Positions 16,572 through 24,997 of a DNA stretch of 64,000 bases are shown piece by piece. The position numbers and the translations under genes are program-made. Within the stretch, counting starts at the first letter, position 1, and each line of letters begins with the position of its first letter. The DNA comes from Pseudomonadota bacterium (lineage in GTDB: Bacteria; Myxococcota_A; UBA796; SXON01): the NCBI GenBank assembly GCA_030685065.1, contig JAUXQH010000072.1, forward strand, positions 62,001 through 126,000. The letters are read 5' to 3'. Under the pieces are notes generated by a model that was given only the letters and a program-made list of their open reading frames with translations, had not been told where the DNA came from and made no database searches.

Positions 16572-17030
16572 GCGTTCGGGGGGCCGAGGGCCGAGCGCCG
16601 GGGTGTAGGCCGAACGGGCCCGAAGCGGATCGCCGGTTCGGGCGCGGAGCCGCGGGGGGCAGAGCCCTGACCGCGAGGGCGCCCCGGGCGCGCCCGACGA
16701 CCCAGCCGCGGGGCCGCGCGAAATACATTCGCGTCCCCGTCGGCGTCCGTGTCACCCCTTTCGCGCGCCGCTTCGATTCGAGCCGAGGCTGCCCCTCCGC
16801 ACTCCCGCGCGCCCAAGCACGAAGCACTACGCCGCGCCCGCCCAACGTGAGCAACGCGCCCGCTTCCGCGCCGCGTCGGGTCCGAAATGTCGATTCCCCA
16901 GTGGATATCGAAAGGACAGCCGGAACGTTTGCGAGGGTGCGAGCGAGCGAGAGGGGAGCGTGCTGGTCGAACGGGGTGCCGCCCTCGACGTATTTCACGC
17001 AGTATTTCAATGCGCAGGTACACTGACCCC
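16572..17030. other. Intergenic stretch without a supportable gene
   Basis: About 460 bases between the tRNA terminator and the promoter of the next gene. Open frames here run across the tRNA in antisense or have no coherent protein character. It holds a short palindrome, CGCGAA/TTCGCG at about 16716-16732, and a pair of direct repeats GTATTTCA at 16990-16997 and 17002-17009 (12-base period). The repeats lie 22-41 bases upstream of the -35 of the next gene and could be activator half-sites. Confidence 0.5.
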
Positions 17031-17058
17031 CTGTCACAATCCGGTTCGCTCTGATAAT
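17031..17058 (+). promoter_or_regulatory. Promoter of the repeated-HTH gene, probably leaderless
   Basis: CTGTCA (17031-17036) and GATAAT (17053-17058) are 16 bases apart. The -10 matches the consensus in 5 of 6 positions. The ATG is only 8 bases after the -10 and no Shine-Dalgarno is present, so transcription would begin at or beside the start codon. Confidence 0.6.
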
Positions 17059-17066
17059 ACGCGCCG

Positions 17067-18761
17067 ATGAGCAACTCCCCGGTCGATGACACCCTCTCCG
17101 CATCTTGGTGGCCCGAACTCCTGTCCGTAAAGGACTCGTTGAGCTGGGCAGCGCTCTCCGCTCGATTCGGAGCGAGCGCGAACACTCTCCGGAGCGCGCT
17201 CGCGTCCGTGGGACAATCGAAAGCTCCGATGGCACCCGGACGCAAGCGGAAGGGCTCGTCCGCCGCCTCCTCGCCTTCGGGAGCCGCCCGCGGCTCTTCT
17301 GGCGCGTCGAGCGCAAAGTCCGCCCCGGCCCGCCAGGCTGCCGCCGCCAAGCCGGCCAAGCCGGCAGCGGTTGCCAAGCCCACGGCCTCCAAGAAGGCGG
17401 TCACCGGCCCCGCGGATGCCCTCGCGCCTTTCCGCGCGCAGCTCGGGAATGCGCCGGACGCCGATGTCGCCGCGCGCGCGGGCGTCTCCGTCGACGAAGT
17501 GAAAGCCTACCGTCGTGAGCGCCAGATTCCGGCCTACCGTAGCGCGCCCCCGGCACGCACCGGCGCCGTCGCGGTGGGTGCGCCGGTGGCTCCTCGCGCC
17601 AAGGCGAGCGATTCGGATTCGGTGGTGCGTCGCCGCCGCACCACGGACGAGGGAATGAAGGAGGTGGTCGTGCGCACCCCCGCCGCGGAGCCGGTCGTCG
17701 TTTCGGCCCCGGTGGTCGCCGATGCGTCCAATCCGTTGGAGTCCTTTCGGGATCAGCTGGGGAAGGTGGCAGACCATGTCATCGCCCTCCAGGCAAACGT
17801 CGACCGCACGGTTGTCGGCGCCTGGCGTCGCAAGCTGGGCGTCCCCGCGTATGACGGATTCCGTAAGCGCAAGTCGGGTGACGAGGCACCCCCGGTGGCC
17901 ACCAAGGCGGCGGCCCCCAAGGCCGCCCCCAAGGCCGCCCCCGAGGCCCCTTCCAAGCTCGTGGTGACGCCCGAGCCGGGCATCGCCCCGCTCCAGCCGG
18001 TGGAGCCCGCCAAGCCCGCGGTCACCAAGGCCGCCGCGCCCTCCCGCGCGGAAGCGCCCGCAGCCAAGGGCAAGCCGGGCCGTCGATCCGCGATCGACGC
18101 GTTCTTCAGCCTCGTCGGCAAGCAGACCGACGCGGAGGTCGCCGCGAAGGCGAACGTCTCGGTGGCGGCCGTGACCCAATACCGGATCCGCCGTGGAATC
18201 CCGGCGGCCGGTCGGGTTCCCTCCGCCGCGAAGGCGGCGGCGTCCTCTCCGTCCAAGGCGGTGGCGAAGGCCGCCGTCTCCCCGTCCGCGGCGCAATCCT
18301 CCTCCAAGGACGTGCGTCACCGTCGCTCCAAGCTCGACGCGCACGCGCACCTGGTGGGCAAGTTGTCGGATGCCGAGGTGGCGTTGCTGGCGAATGTGTC
18401 GTCGGAGGGGGTCCGTCAGTACCGCCGCCGTCACGGGATCATCGCCGCGGGCAGCCGCGCCCCGGGCGATGAGTCCGCGCCCGTCACCAGCGCGGTCGCC
18501 GCGCCGATCGCCGTGGTCGCACCGGTCGCGCCGGTCGCCCGTGTCGCCCCCGCGGCGGTGGTCGCCCCCGCGGCGTCCGCCGCCTCGTCGAGCGTTGCCT
18601 ACAGTGTCATCGCCCACCACGGGGACGAGAGCCGTCGCTTCGTCGCCATCGGCGTGGATATCCGCGACGCGCTCACCCGCGGGATGTCCTCCCTCGACGC
18701 GCGGGCCGACGGCCCCTGGGTGATTCAGTCGGTGCGTCGCCTCTGTGACGCGCTGAGCTAA
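17067..18761 (+). CDS. Repeated helix-turn-helix-like protein with histone-H1-like linkers
   Basis: 564 residues, not a family I can name. Four clear copies of a roughly 40-residue unit occur at about 117-157, 223-262, 341-382 and 421-462. Each has a leading helix, then a pattern LG/VGK..D.eVA..A.VS...V..YRR..GIPA, as in small DNA-binding helix-turn-helix domains. A diverged fifth copy lies near 20-48 (SWAALSARFGASANTLRSAL). The units are joined by long Lys/Ala/Pro/Ser linkers (for example KAAAPKAAPKAAPEA near 280-293) that resemble the tail of histone H1. A short folded C-terminal region (about 508-564) follows. This suggests a multivalent DNA-binding or nucleoid-associated protein in the cytoplasm. 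It is transcribed alone, from a leaderless-type promoter to a strong hairpin. Confidence 0.8.
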   Translation: MSNSPVDDTLSASWWPELLSVKDSLSWAALSARFGASANTLRSALASVGQSKAPMAPGRKRKGSSAASSPSGAARGSSGASSAKSAPARQAAAAKPAKPAAVAKPTASKKAVTGPADALAPFRAQLGNAPDADVAARAGVSVDEVKAYRRERQIPAYRSAPPARTGAVAVGAPVAPRAKASDSDSVVRRRRTTDEGMKEVVVRTPAAEPVVVSAPVVADASNPLESFRDQLGKVADHVIALQANVDRTVVGAWRRKLGVPAYDGFRKRKSGDEAPPVATKAAAPKAAPKAAPEAPSKLVVTPEPGIAPLQPVEPAKPAVTKAAAPSRAEAPAAKGKPGRRSAIDAFFSLVGKQTDAEVAAKANVSVAAVTQYRIRRGIPAAGRVPSAAKAAASSPSKAVAKAAVSPSAAQSSSKDVRHRRSKLDAHAHLVGKLSDAEVALLANVSSEGVRQYRRRHGIIAAGSRAPGDESAPVTSAVAAPIAVVAPVAPVARVAPAAVVAPAASAASSSVAYSVIAHHGDESRRFVAIGVDIRDALTRGMSSLDARADGPWVIQSVRRLCDALS

Positions 18762-18800
18762 GGGTCTTCCGCGGGGAAAATCCCAAGCGCCCGAATCGAG

Positions 18801-18831
18801 CGGCGCCGGTCTCTGACAGAGACCGGCGCCG
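18801..18831 (+). terminator. Terminator after the repeated-HTH gene
   Basis: A perfect 14-base GC-rich stem (18801-18814 with 18818-18831) with a 3-base loop, 39 bases after the stop codon. No proper T-run follows, only TTCGTGCGTT. Confidence 0.7.
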
Positions 18832-18947
18832 TTCGTGCGTTCGCGCCCACCGCCGGCGCAGCGGTCGATCGCGCGCGGCCCCGCCCGGCCCGTGCTTGAC
18901 CGCGACAGCCCGGGGCGCACCTTCCCAGGGAACAGCGGGGAGGCCCC

Positions 18948-19457
18948 ATGTCGGAGGGGACACAGACCAAGGCGCCGGGGCGTTGGAGGAAGCTTCGCGA
19001 CGGGGGCCTGGGCCTCCTCATCGGCCTCGTGATCGGCGGCCTGTTCGCCGGCTTCGTGTATGTCGACGGGCGCGAGCGCCTCGCCGCATTGGACGCGAGC
19101 CGCGCGGCGGACGCTCGGGAGGTGGACGAGGCGGTCAAATCCATCCAGCAACAGCTCGACGCCGCGCGCTCCACCGATGCACTGCTCCGCGCGCGCATCG
19201 CCGCGGATCTCGCGTTGGCCGAGCTCGAGCGTGCCAACTTCGGGCTCTCCCGCGAGCAGCTCAGCTACGTGAACGTAGCGCTCGCCCAGGTGGAGCCCGA
19301 GCTGATCGGGGTGGACCGCGGGGCGTTGGAGGCCGCGCGCCTGCTCGTCGACAGCACACTGGTCGGGGCGGCCCCCGACGTGGCGGCGCAGCGCACACAC
19401 CTGCAGGACGTGGTGCGCGCGCTCGACGCCCTCATCCCGCGCGATCAGCGGGGGTAG
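18948..19457 (+). CDS. Single-span membrane protein with coiled coil, unknown function
   Basis: 169 residues. GGGGAGG lies five bases before the ATG. A basic N-terminus (to about residue 20) is followed by one hydrophobic helix (GLGLLIGLVIGGLFAGFVYV, about 20-39) and then a mostly helical, charged region rich in Ala, Glu, Asp, Arg and Leu (about 45-110), likely a coiled coil outside the cytoplasm. No family or catalytic motif is recognised. TTGACC at about 18896 may be its -35. Its 3' end overlaps the convergent Mpo1-like gene by 26 bases. Confidence 0.72.
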   Translation: MSEGTQTKAPGRWRKLRDGGLGLLIGLVIGGLFAGFVYVDGRERLAALDASRAADAREVDEAVKSIQQQLDAARSTDALLRARIAADLALAELERANFGLSREQLSYVNVALAQVEPELIGVDRGALEAARLLVDSTLVGAAPDVAAQRTHLQDVVRALDALIPRDQRG

Positions 19458-19782
19458 TTACTACGCTGTTGCCGCGCCGAAGCCGGCCGCGCCACATCAT
19501 CCCGTACATCCGGAAATCGCCCCGCAGCGACCACAACGGGTGCTGGAACGTGGCGGGCCGGTTGCGCTCGATGATGAAGTGTCCGATCCAGGCCGGGCCG
19601 TATCCGACGATCGGCAGGGCCAGGAACAGGTACGGGTTGAGCGTGAGCACGGCCGCGGCTGCGGTGAGGAGCACGGCCGTGGTGCCACCAAAATGCAGCC
19701 ACCGGTTCAGCGCGAGGGCGTGCTCACCCAGGTAATAGGGCCAGAACTCTTCGAAGTCTCGAAATACGCGGTCGGTTGGCAT
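19432..19782 (-). CDS. Mpo1-like (DUF962) membrane protein
   Basis: 116 residues from ATG at 19782; a longer reading adds an unlikely leader. The pattern FRDFEEFWPYYLGEH, LNRWLHFGGT and WIGHFIIERNRPATFQHPLW is that of the DUF962/Mpo1 family, with the conserved His residues in all three segments. Two or more hydrophobic helices lie between (VLLTAAAAVLTLNPYLFLAL). In yeast Mpo1 is an iron-dependent dioxygenase in alpha-oxidation of 2-hydroxy fatty acids; whether the bacterial member has the same activity is unknown. Its first bases follow GAGG 7 bases upstream. Confidence 0.87.
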   Translation of the reverse strand: MPTDRVFRDFEEFWPYYLGEHALALNRWLHFGGTTAVLLTAAAAVLTLNPYLFLALPIVGYGPAWIGHFIIERNRPATFQHPLWSLRGDFRMYGMMWRGRLRRGNSVVTTPADRAG

Positions 19783-19898
19783 GAGGGGCCTCTGCGTTGC
19801 GGCTAACCCGCGGCCCGCCTCGGGCTGGCACATCCGATGGGGACGGGCTCCCAGGCGCCTGGGCGGCGCGCCTGCGGACGGGGTAGGCCTGGGACGCG

Positions 19899-22853
19899 AT
19901 GGATCGATCCGCCCCCCGTGTCAGCCCCGACGCTCGTCCGCACGAGGGCGGGCGCGCCTCCGTATCGGGTTCAGCCGTCGGCCCGGCGTCGGGTTCCGCC
20001 GCACCGTTCGTGGGGCGTTGCGGGCAGCTCGCCTCGCTCGGCGCGGCCCTCGGCGGCGCGCGGCGTGAACCGGTGGTGCGTATCGTCGACGGCCGCTCCG
20101 GCGTCGGCAAGTCCACGCTCGTACACACGTTCCTGCGCGGTGTGACGCGCGAGGATCCGGCCGTCATCGCCCTGTTCGGGCGGTGTCTCCCGCGCCGCGA
20201 GGCGCGGTCGAGCGCGCTGGACAGCCTGGTCGATTCGCTGGCCCGCTTCCTCCGTACCCAGCCCGCGCAGGTCCAGGAGGCCGTCGTCCCGCGGCATGCC
20301 GACGCCCTGCTCCACCACTTCCCCGTGCTCGGGGGCGTCGAGCGGATCGCCTTCCGGTGCGGGGCCCCCGGCGCGGTGCTCGCGGACCCCGCCGAGCAAC
20401 GGCGGCGCGTGATCGGGGCCCTGCGGGAGCTCCTCGTGCGGGTGGGCGAACGCTGGCCGCTGGTGCTGTTCATCGATGACGTGCACTGGAGCGACGCGGA
20501 CACCGCGGCGCTCTGGGCGGAGGTGCTGCGCCCGCCCCAGGCGCCGCCGATGCTGCTCGTGCTCGCGTGCCGACGGGAGGACCTCTCGTGCAGCCCGCTC
20601 CTCGCCCGCATGCTCGAGCTCGCGCGCGACGAGCAGGATCCCCTCGACATCGGTTTTGTCCACGTGGACGAGCTCTCGGCGGAGGATGCCCGCACGCTGG
20701 CGCGCGCGTTGGCGCCGTCGCAGGGCGCGGCCGAGCACGCCGAGCACATCGTGGCCGAGGCCGGGGGCGACCCGTACCAGATCGATCAGCTCGCGCTCGC
20801 TCCGCGCGCGCTCGATCGGGCCGGGGGACCCGGGCCGACCCTGGGGTCCGGCGGCACGCTCGACGCCGTTGTTCGTGAACGCGTCACGACGCTCTCCCCG
20901 CCCGCGCGACGCCTGCTCCTGACCCTGGCCGTCGCGAGCGGCCCGATCGCGCGCTCGATTGCCCATCGCGCCGCTGGGCTCGATCCGGGGCTCGATCCGG
21001 GGCTCGACTCCGGGTTCGATTCCGGGCTCGACTCCGGAGGCGCCGGGCCGCTCGACCTCGACGCGCTCGCGCGGGCGCACCTCGCGCGGACGGACGCCGG
21101 TTGCCTCGAGATCTGGCACGACCGGGTGCGCGCGTCCGTGCTCGGGGAGCAGGAGCGATCCGCGCGGGATGCGTGTCACCTCCGCCTCGCCGCCGCGATG
21201 GAGCAGGCGGCCGAGCCCGACGCCGCGGCCCTCTCCGCGCACCTCGTGGCCGCGGGGGACGTCGCGCGCGCCGCGCCCTGGTGCGTGCGTGCGGGGGACG
21301 CCGCCATGGCCGCGCTGGCCTTCGAACGCGCCGTCGGCCACTACCGTGACGCCCTCCTCCACGGTCGCCACGGCCAGGGTGCCCCGAGCCCGGGCACCGC
21401 GACTCCGCTCGAGCTTCAGCGTCGCCTGGCCGGGGCGCTCGCGGCAGCCGGGCGGGGCGTCGAATCCGCGCGCGTCCAGCTCGCGGCGGCCCCGTTGGCC
21501 CCGCCCGCGGAGGCGTACGGGCTCCGGGCGGAGGCCTCGCTCGAGCTCCTCCTCCACGGGCAGATCGAGGAGGGCAGGGCCGCCCTGATCGACGCCCTCG
21601 GCCGCGCGGGGTTGGCCTGGCCGGAGAGCCCGTGGCAGTCGCTGGTGTCCGTCCTGTGGCGGCGCGCCTGGCTTTGGATTCGGGGCGATGCGCTCCGGCG
21701 GCGGGCGGCCCGCGCGATCGAGCCGAGCGTCTCCGCCCGCATCGACGCGGCCTGGTCCGCCGCCGCGGGGCTCGCGACCGTGGATCCGCTTCGCTCGGCC
21801 GACTTCCACGCGCGCGGGCTCCTGCTCGCGCTCCGGGCGGGGGACCGCGCCCGCATCGCCCGCGCCTTCGCGATGGAGCTCCTCCGCAGCGCCGCCGGTG
21901 GGAGCCGCGCCCAGGCGCGGACGCGCCGCCTCGCGTGCGAGTCGGAGGCCCTCGCCGCCGAGCTCGACGATCCGCGCACCACCGCGGGCTCCCTCCTTCA
22001 CCGGGGTATCGCCTCGTTCCTGTGCGGCGAATTCCTCGAGGCGAGGGCCCTGCTCGAGCGCGCGGACGAGGAGCTCCGTGCGCGCTGCGTCGGCGGCACC
22101 TGGGAGCGTGCCACCCTCGACCGCGCCTACCTCCGCGTGCTGGCCTCCCTCGGAGACCTCCGCGCGATCCTCCCGCTCACCCGGGCCCACCCCCTCGTGG
22201 CGCTGAGTGACGACGCGCCCGAGGGGCTGATCGACGATCTCGACGCGCGCCTTCTCGCCCAGCCGGGGCCCTGCGGCGCGGGGGCGGGTGACCAACCCCT
22301 CGCGCACCTGCTGGCGACCGCCGAGGTCGATCTGTACGAGGGCCGGCCCGCCGAGGCGTGGAACCGCGTCGCCCGGGCGTGGCCCGGGATCGTGAAGGCG
22401 AGGCTGCTGCGCGAGCAGGTGTCCCGCGTGGAGGGCGCCTTCCTGCGGGGCCGCTGCTCCCTCGCGGCGCAGGCCTCCCTGCCCCGTGCGGATCCGCGCC
22501 GCGCCGAGCTCCTGGCCATCGCCGACGCCGAGATCCGCGCGCTGCGCGACGAGGACGTTGCCTGGGCTTCCGCGCTCGCGTCGCTCCTCGAGGCCTCCCG
22601 CGCCCGGATCGCCGGCCGTCCCGAGGCGCCCGTCTCCCTCACCCTCGCCGCCGAGCGGCTGGACGCGGTCGGCATGCGGCTCCACGCGATGGCCGCCCGC
22701 CTGCGGGCCGCGGAGTGGGCGGGACTGCCGTCTCGCGCGGCGCGCGCCGCCATGGAGGAGCACGGGATCCGCGATCCGGATCGCATGGCCCGGCTGTACG
22801 TGCCGGAGCCCGCGCGGGCGCCGCGTCCTCGAAGGGAGCTGCCCCATGAGTAG
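19899..22853 (+). CDS. STAND/AAA-type ATPase with helical repeat C-terminus
   Basis: 984 residues. FVGRCGQLASLGAAL (about 37-51) opens the ATPase domain. Walker A is DGRSGVGKSTL (about 64-74) and Walker B is VLFIDDVHWSD (about 188-199). This is the layout of the large ATPases found with PknK-like kinases and LuxR/MalT regulators, but there is no kinase or HTH here. About 550 C-terminal residues are Ala/Leu/Arg-rich helices, probably TPR-like. A low-complexity insert of five Gly-(Leu/Phe)-Asp-(Pro/Ser) repeats lies near residues 360-379. Likely a cytoplasmic signalling switch or scaffold; the partner is not visible. It is followed after 33 bases by rfbC. Confidence 0.78.
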   Translation: MDRSAPRVSPDARPHEGGRASVSGSAVGPASGSAAPFVGRCGQLASLGAALGGARREPVVRIVDGRSGVGKSTLVHTFLRGVTREDPAVIALFGRCLPRREARSSALDSLVDSLARFLRTQPAQVQEAVVPRHADALLHHFPVLGGVERIAFRCGAPGAVLADPAEQRRRVIGALRELLVRVGERWPLVLFIDDVHWSDADTAALWAEVLRPPQAPPMLLVLACRREDLSCSPLLARMLELARDEQDPLDIGFVHVDELSAEDARTLARALAPSQGAAEHAEHIVAEAGGDPYQIDQLALAPRALDRAGGPGPTLGSGGTLDAVVRERVTTLSPPARRLLLTLAVASGPIARSIAHRAAGLDPGLDPGLDSGFDSGLDSGGAGPLDLDALARAHLARTDAGCLEIWHDRVRASVLGEQERSARDACHLRLAAAMEQAAEPDAAALSAHLVAAGDVARAAPWCVRAGDAAMAALAFERAVGHYRDALLHGRHGQGAPSPGTATPLELQRRLAGALAAAGRGVESARVQLAAAPLAPPAEAYGLRAEASLELLLHGQIEEGRAALIDALGRAGLAWPESPWQSLVSVLWRRAWLWIRGDALRRRAARAIEPSVSARIDAAWSAAAGLATVDPLRSADFHARGLLLALRAGDRARIARAFAMELLRSAAGGSRAQARTRRLACESEALAAELDDPRTTAGSLLHRGIASFLCGEFLEARALLERADEELRARCVGGTWERATLDRAYLRVLASLGDLRAILPLTRAHPLVALSDDAPEGLIDDLDARLLAQPGPCGAGAGDQPLAHLLATAEVDLYEGRPAEAWNRVARAWPGIVKARLLREQVSRVEGAFLRGRCSLAAQASLPRADPRRAELLAIADAEIRALRDEDVAWASALASLLEASRARIAGRPEAPVSLTLAAERLDAVGMRLHAMAARLRAAEWAGLPSRAARAAMEEHGIRDPDRMARLYVPEPARAPRPRRELPHE
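20976..21035 (+). repeat. Five 12-base tandem repeats inside the ATPase gene
   Basis: Units resembling GGGCTCGATCCG repeat five times in frame and encode GLDP, GLDP, GLDS, GFDS, GLDS-like residues. The first two units are identical. The array can expand or shrink without breaking the frame and sits between the ATPase core and the helical region. Confidence 0.85.
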
Positions 22854-22886
22854 CGGCGCGGCCGGGGCAGCCATAGGATCGGCCGC

Positions 22887-23438
22887 ATGACCGAAGCGCT
22901 CCACGAGCCCCTCGCGCTCCCCGAGGTCGTGCGCCTGTCGCTGGCGCGTCACGACGATGCCCGGGGCAGCTTCGCGGAGACGTGGAGCGCGCGCGCGTTG
23001 GCCGCCGCGGGCATTCGGGCCGCGTTCGTGCAGGACAACGAGTCGGTGTCCACCCGCGGTGTGCTCCGCGGTCTGCACCTCCAGCGCCCGTCGGCGCAAG
23101 GGAAGCTCGTTCGGGTCGTGGTGGGGGACGTGTACGACGTCGCGGTCGACCTGCGGCCGGCGTCCCCCTCGTTCGGGCGGTGGGTCGGCCTCACGCTCTC
23201 CGACGCGCGGCCCGAGGCGCTCTGGATCCCCGCGGGCTTCGCGCACGGCTTCCTCACGCTCTCGGAGCGGTCCATCGTCGCCTACAAGGTCGACGCCCCC
23301 TACGTCCCCGGGGCCGAGCGCGTGCTGGCGTGGGATGATCCGACGGTCGGCATCCAGTGGCCGCTCGCGCCGGGGGTGGCGCCGGTCCTCTCGGAGCGGG
23401 ACGCGCGGGGCGAGGCGCTCGGGCGGTTTGGAGGGTGA
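22887..23438 (+). CDS. rfbC: dTDP-4-dehydrorhamnose 3,5-epimerase
   Basis: 183 residues, the usual length. The active-site segment DNESVSTRGVLRGLHLQ carries the catalytic His, IPAGFAHGFLTLSE the second His region, and YKVDAPYVPGAER the Tyr region of RmlC. The enzyme epimerises dTDP-4-keto-6-deoxyglucose on the way to dTDP-L-rhamnose in the cytoplasm. No rfbA, rfbB or rfbD lies in the window, so it is an orphan, or acts with a related 3-epimerase pathway. TAGGAT lies 7 bases before the ATG and there is no Shine-Dalgarno, so it may have its own leaderless promoter within the tail of the ATPase gene. Confidence 0.92.
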   Translation: MTEALHEPLALPEVVRLSLARHDDARGSFAETWSARALAAAGIRAAFVQDNESVSTRGVLRGLHLQRPSAQGKLVRVVVGDVYDVAVDLRPASPSFGRWVGLTLSDARPEALWIPAGFAHGFLTLSERSIVAYKVDAPYVPGAERVLAWDDPTVGIQWPLAPGVAPVLSERDARGEALGRFGG

Positions 23439-23460
23439 GCCGCACCGAGGGTTCGGGCGC

Positions 23461-23563
23461 GGCCCGGCGGACGCCGGGCCCGGTCCCTTGCGGGCTCGGC
23501 CTGCGGCCTCGGTCGTCCGCGCGAAGCGCGCGGACGGACCCGCCGCGCGCGGACGCGCGGCGG
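23461..23563. repeat. Three hairpins in a convergent gene gap
   Basis: The 169-base gap between rfbC and the next minus-strand gene contains perfect stems 23461-23468/23473-23480 (8 bases), 23515-23522/23528-23535 (8 bases) and 23540-23548/23555-23563 (9 bases). There is no T-run. They probably serve as bidirectional transcription end or RNA stability elements. Confidence 0.6.
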
Positions 23564-23607
23564 CCCTCCAGGCACCTCGCGCGCGGAGCGGCGCCCCGGC
23601 GCTCGGG

Positions 23608-24492
23608 TCACTCCTCGGGCAGGTCGTCGAGCGTAGGCAGGCGGGCACCCTTGTCGCGTGGCCGCCCGGAGAGCGTGATGCACACGAACCCTCCGATGAT
23701 CATGGGGCCCGCCGATGCGAGGGTGGCGGACCCCATCACGAGCCACGGCGTCGCGGCGCTCGCGTGCGCCGAGGTGGCGACCACGTCGCCCTCCAATGCG
23801 GCCGACTGGGCACCCTTCAGCTCGTTCTGCCAGACCACCATCGAGAGGACGCCAAGGGCCAGGGCACCTGCGCCCCCAGCCAGGAGGCCGTTCCCCGTGC
23901 GTCGGAGAGGGCGTAGCGTCGGATCGATCGCCCCCTCGGAAGCCATTACGCGGTCTGGGAGGACGTCGTGCTCGTTCTCCTCATAGTCCCGCTCGGTCAC
24001 GACGGAGATCGGCGTGCCGTCCGTTCGCCGGACCGAGACCACCTGGAACAATTCGACGGCGGTCGTGCCACCGGAGGCTTCGAGGGTGAGCGCGTTCGAC
24101 AGTTCGGACGACAGGGGCGCCTGCCGCAACACGCCCGTCAGCGCCCCCGCGCGCGTCGTCACCACGATTTCCTTGCCGACGAGCATCCGCCAGGCGCGAT
24201 CGGTCAGGCCCCGGTAATCTACGGGCGGCGGCGGCGGCGGGACGAATACGAGCGGGCCGGCCACACGCGCCGCCTCCACGTCTTCTGCGGTCGGGAAAGC
24301 GCCCTCGCTGAGGGCACCGATGAGCGACGCGGGCACTCCCGAGCGCAGGAGTCGAACGATCTCCGTCGCGGGGAGCGGCCCCACATCCCGAGCGATGGCC
24401 TCGAGCGCGCTGGGTGACATGCCTCGTTGCGCGGCGATCGCGAGATCGTCGACAGAGTAGGCGAGCGCGTAGGCGACGAGCGTCAGCAGCAT
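23608..24492 (-). CDS. Membrane protein with signal peptide, unknown function
   Basis: 294 residues. The N-terminus MLLTLVAYALAYS is a short signal peptide or anchor. Residues about 15-75 are a soluble helical region (SVDDLAIAAQRGMSPSALEAIARDV), followed by a proline run (FVPPPPPPV) and a small beta-rich domain (about 100-165; MLVGKEIVVTTRAGALTGVL) reminiscent of an SH3-like or LSM-like fold. Two hydrophobic helices lie near 195-215 and 245-272. No known family is recognised. GGATAC lies 8 bases before the ATG. It stands alone between hairpins and a PH-domain-like gene. Confidence 0.68.
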   Translation of the reverse strand: MLLTLVAYALAYSVDDLAIAAQRGMSPSALEAIARDVGPLPATEIVRLLRSGVPASLIGALSEGAFPTAEDVEAARVAGPLVFVPPPPPPVDYRGLTDRAWRMLVGKEIVVTTRAGALTGVLRQAPLSSELSNALTLEASGGTTAVELFQVVSVRRTDGTPISVVTERDYEENEHDVLPDRVMASEGAIDPTLRPLRRTGNGLLAGGAGALALGVLSMVVWQNELKGAQSAALEGDVVATSAHASAATPWLVMGSATLASAGPMIIGGFVCITLSGRPRDKGARLPTLDDLPEE

Positions 24493-24550
24493 GTCGCCGC
24501 GTATCCTTGCCCCTTTTCCCTGTCACACCGCGTCGATGCCGGGCGGCGGG

Positions 24551-24997
24551 CTACCGCACCACCCCGCCCCGCACCGCCGCCGCAAACCCCTCGGGATCCA
24601 CCGGTGACACGAGCACGGGCCGTACGTCCGTTCCCACGACGACCATGTTGTCGGCGCGGGTGACGAACGCGCGGACCATCGTCCAGTCCGCGTCGAGGAA
24701 CCAGCCCGTGTGGCCGAAGAAGCCGGAGGAGCCGAACAGGCGCAGGCGAGGCGGCGGCGCGGGGAAGCGCGCGGTGCCGTCGAGCCGGACGGTGTGGGTC
24801 GCGCCGAGGCGAGCGTGCACGACGAGGCGCCCGCCGCGCACCTCGTAGGCGATCGGGCTCTGACGCACGGCCCAGAGGAACACCGGGCCGAGGACCAGGG
24901 CGCCGAGCGCGAGCCCCCACCGGGCGTCGGGCGCCGCGAGGGACACGACGAGGAGCCAGAGCGGCACCAGCAGCACGAACGTGGTCGAGATCTTCAT
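24551..24997 (-). CDS. Small membrane protein with bacterial PH-like domain
   Basis: 148 residues from ATG at 24997. Two hydrophobic helices (about 5-20 and 25-42) precede a beta-rich domain whose end, TRADNMVVVGTDVRPVLVSPVDPEGFAAAVRGG, follows the bacterial PH-domain pattern (strand, VLVSPxDPExF, final helix). The true start may be a CTG at 25030: the frame continues upstream with a family-like LIFPALPFSIG, and AGAGGTG lies about 6 bases before that CTG, whereas the ATG has no ribosome-binding site. Function unknown; such proteins are usually inner-membrane stress or envelope proteins. Confidence 0.65.
   Translation of the reverse strand: MKISTTFVLLVPLWLLVVSLAAPDARWGLALGALVLGPVFLWAVRQSPIAYEVRGGRLVVHARLGATHTVRLDGTARFPAPPPRLRLFGSSGFFGHTGWFLDADWTMVRAFVTRADNMVVVGTDVRPVLVSPVDPEGFAAAVRGGVVR

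Noticed and set aside
16459-17404. Minus-strand frames ending in a GLEPTTPRV-like peptide across the tRNA
   Set aside because: This peptide is the familiar artefact of translating a tRNA gene in antisense; the tRNA itself is complete.
22887-23438. A dTDP-rhamnose or O-antigen cluster around rfbC
   Set aside because: No rfbA, rfbB, rfbD, glycosyltransferase or flippase gene occurs nearby; the gene is an orphan in this window.
19971-23648. A 1225-codon open frame on the minus strand opposite the STAND ATPase and rfbC
   Set aside because: Both genes on the other strand have clear family motifs; the antisense frame has none and is dominated by Arg, Gly, Glu and Pro.
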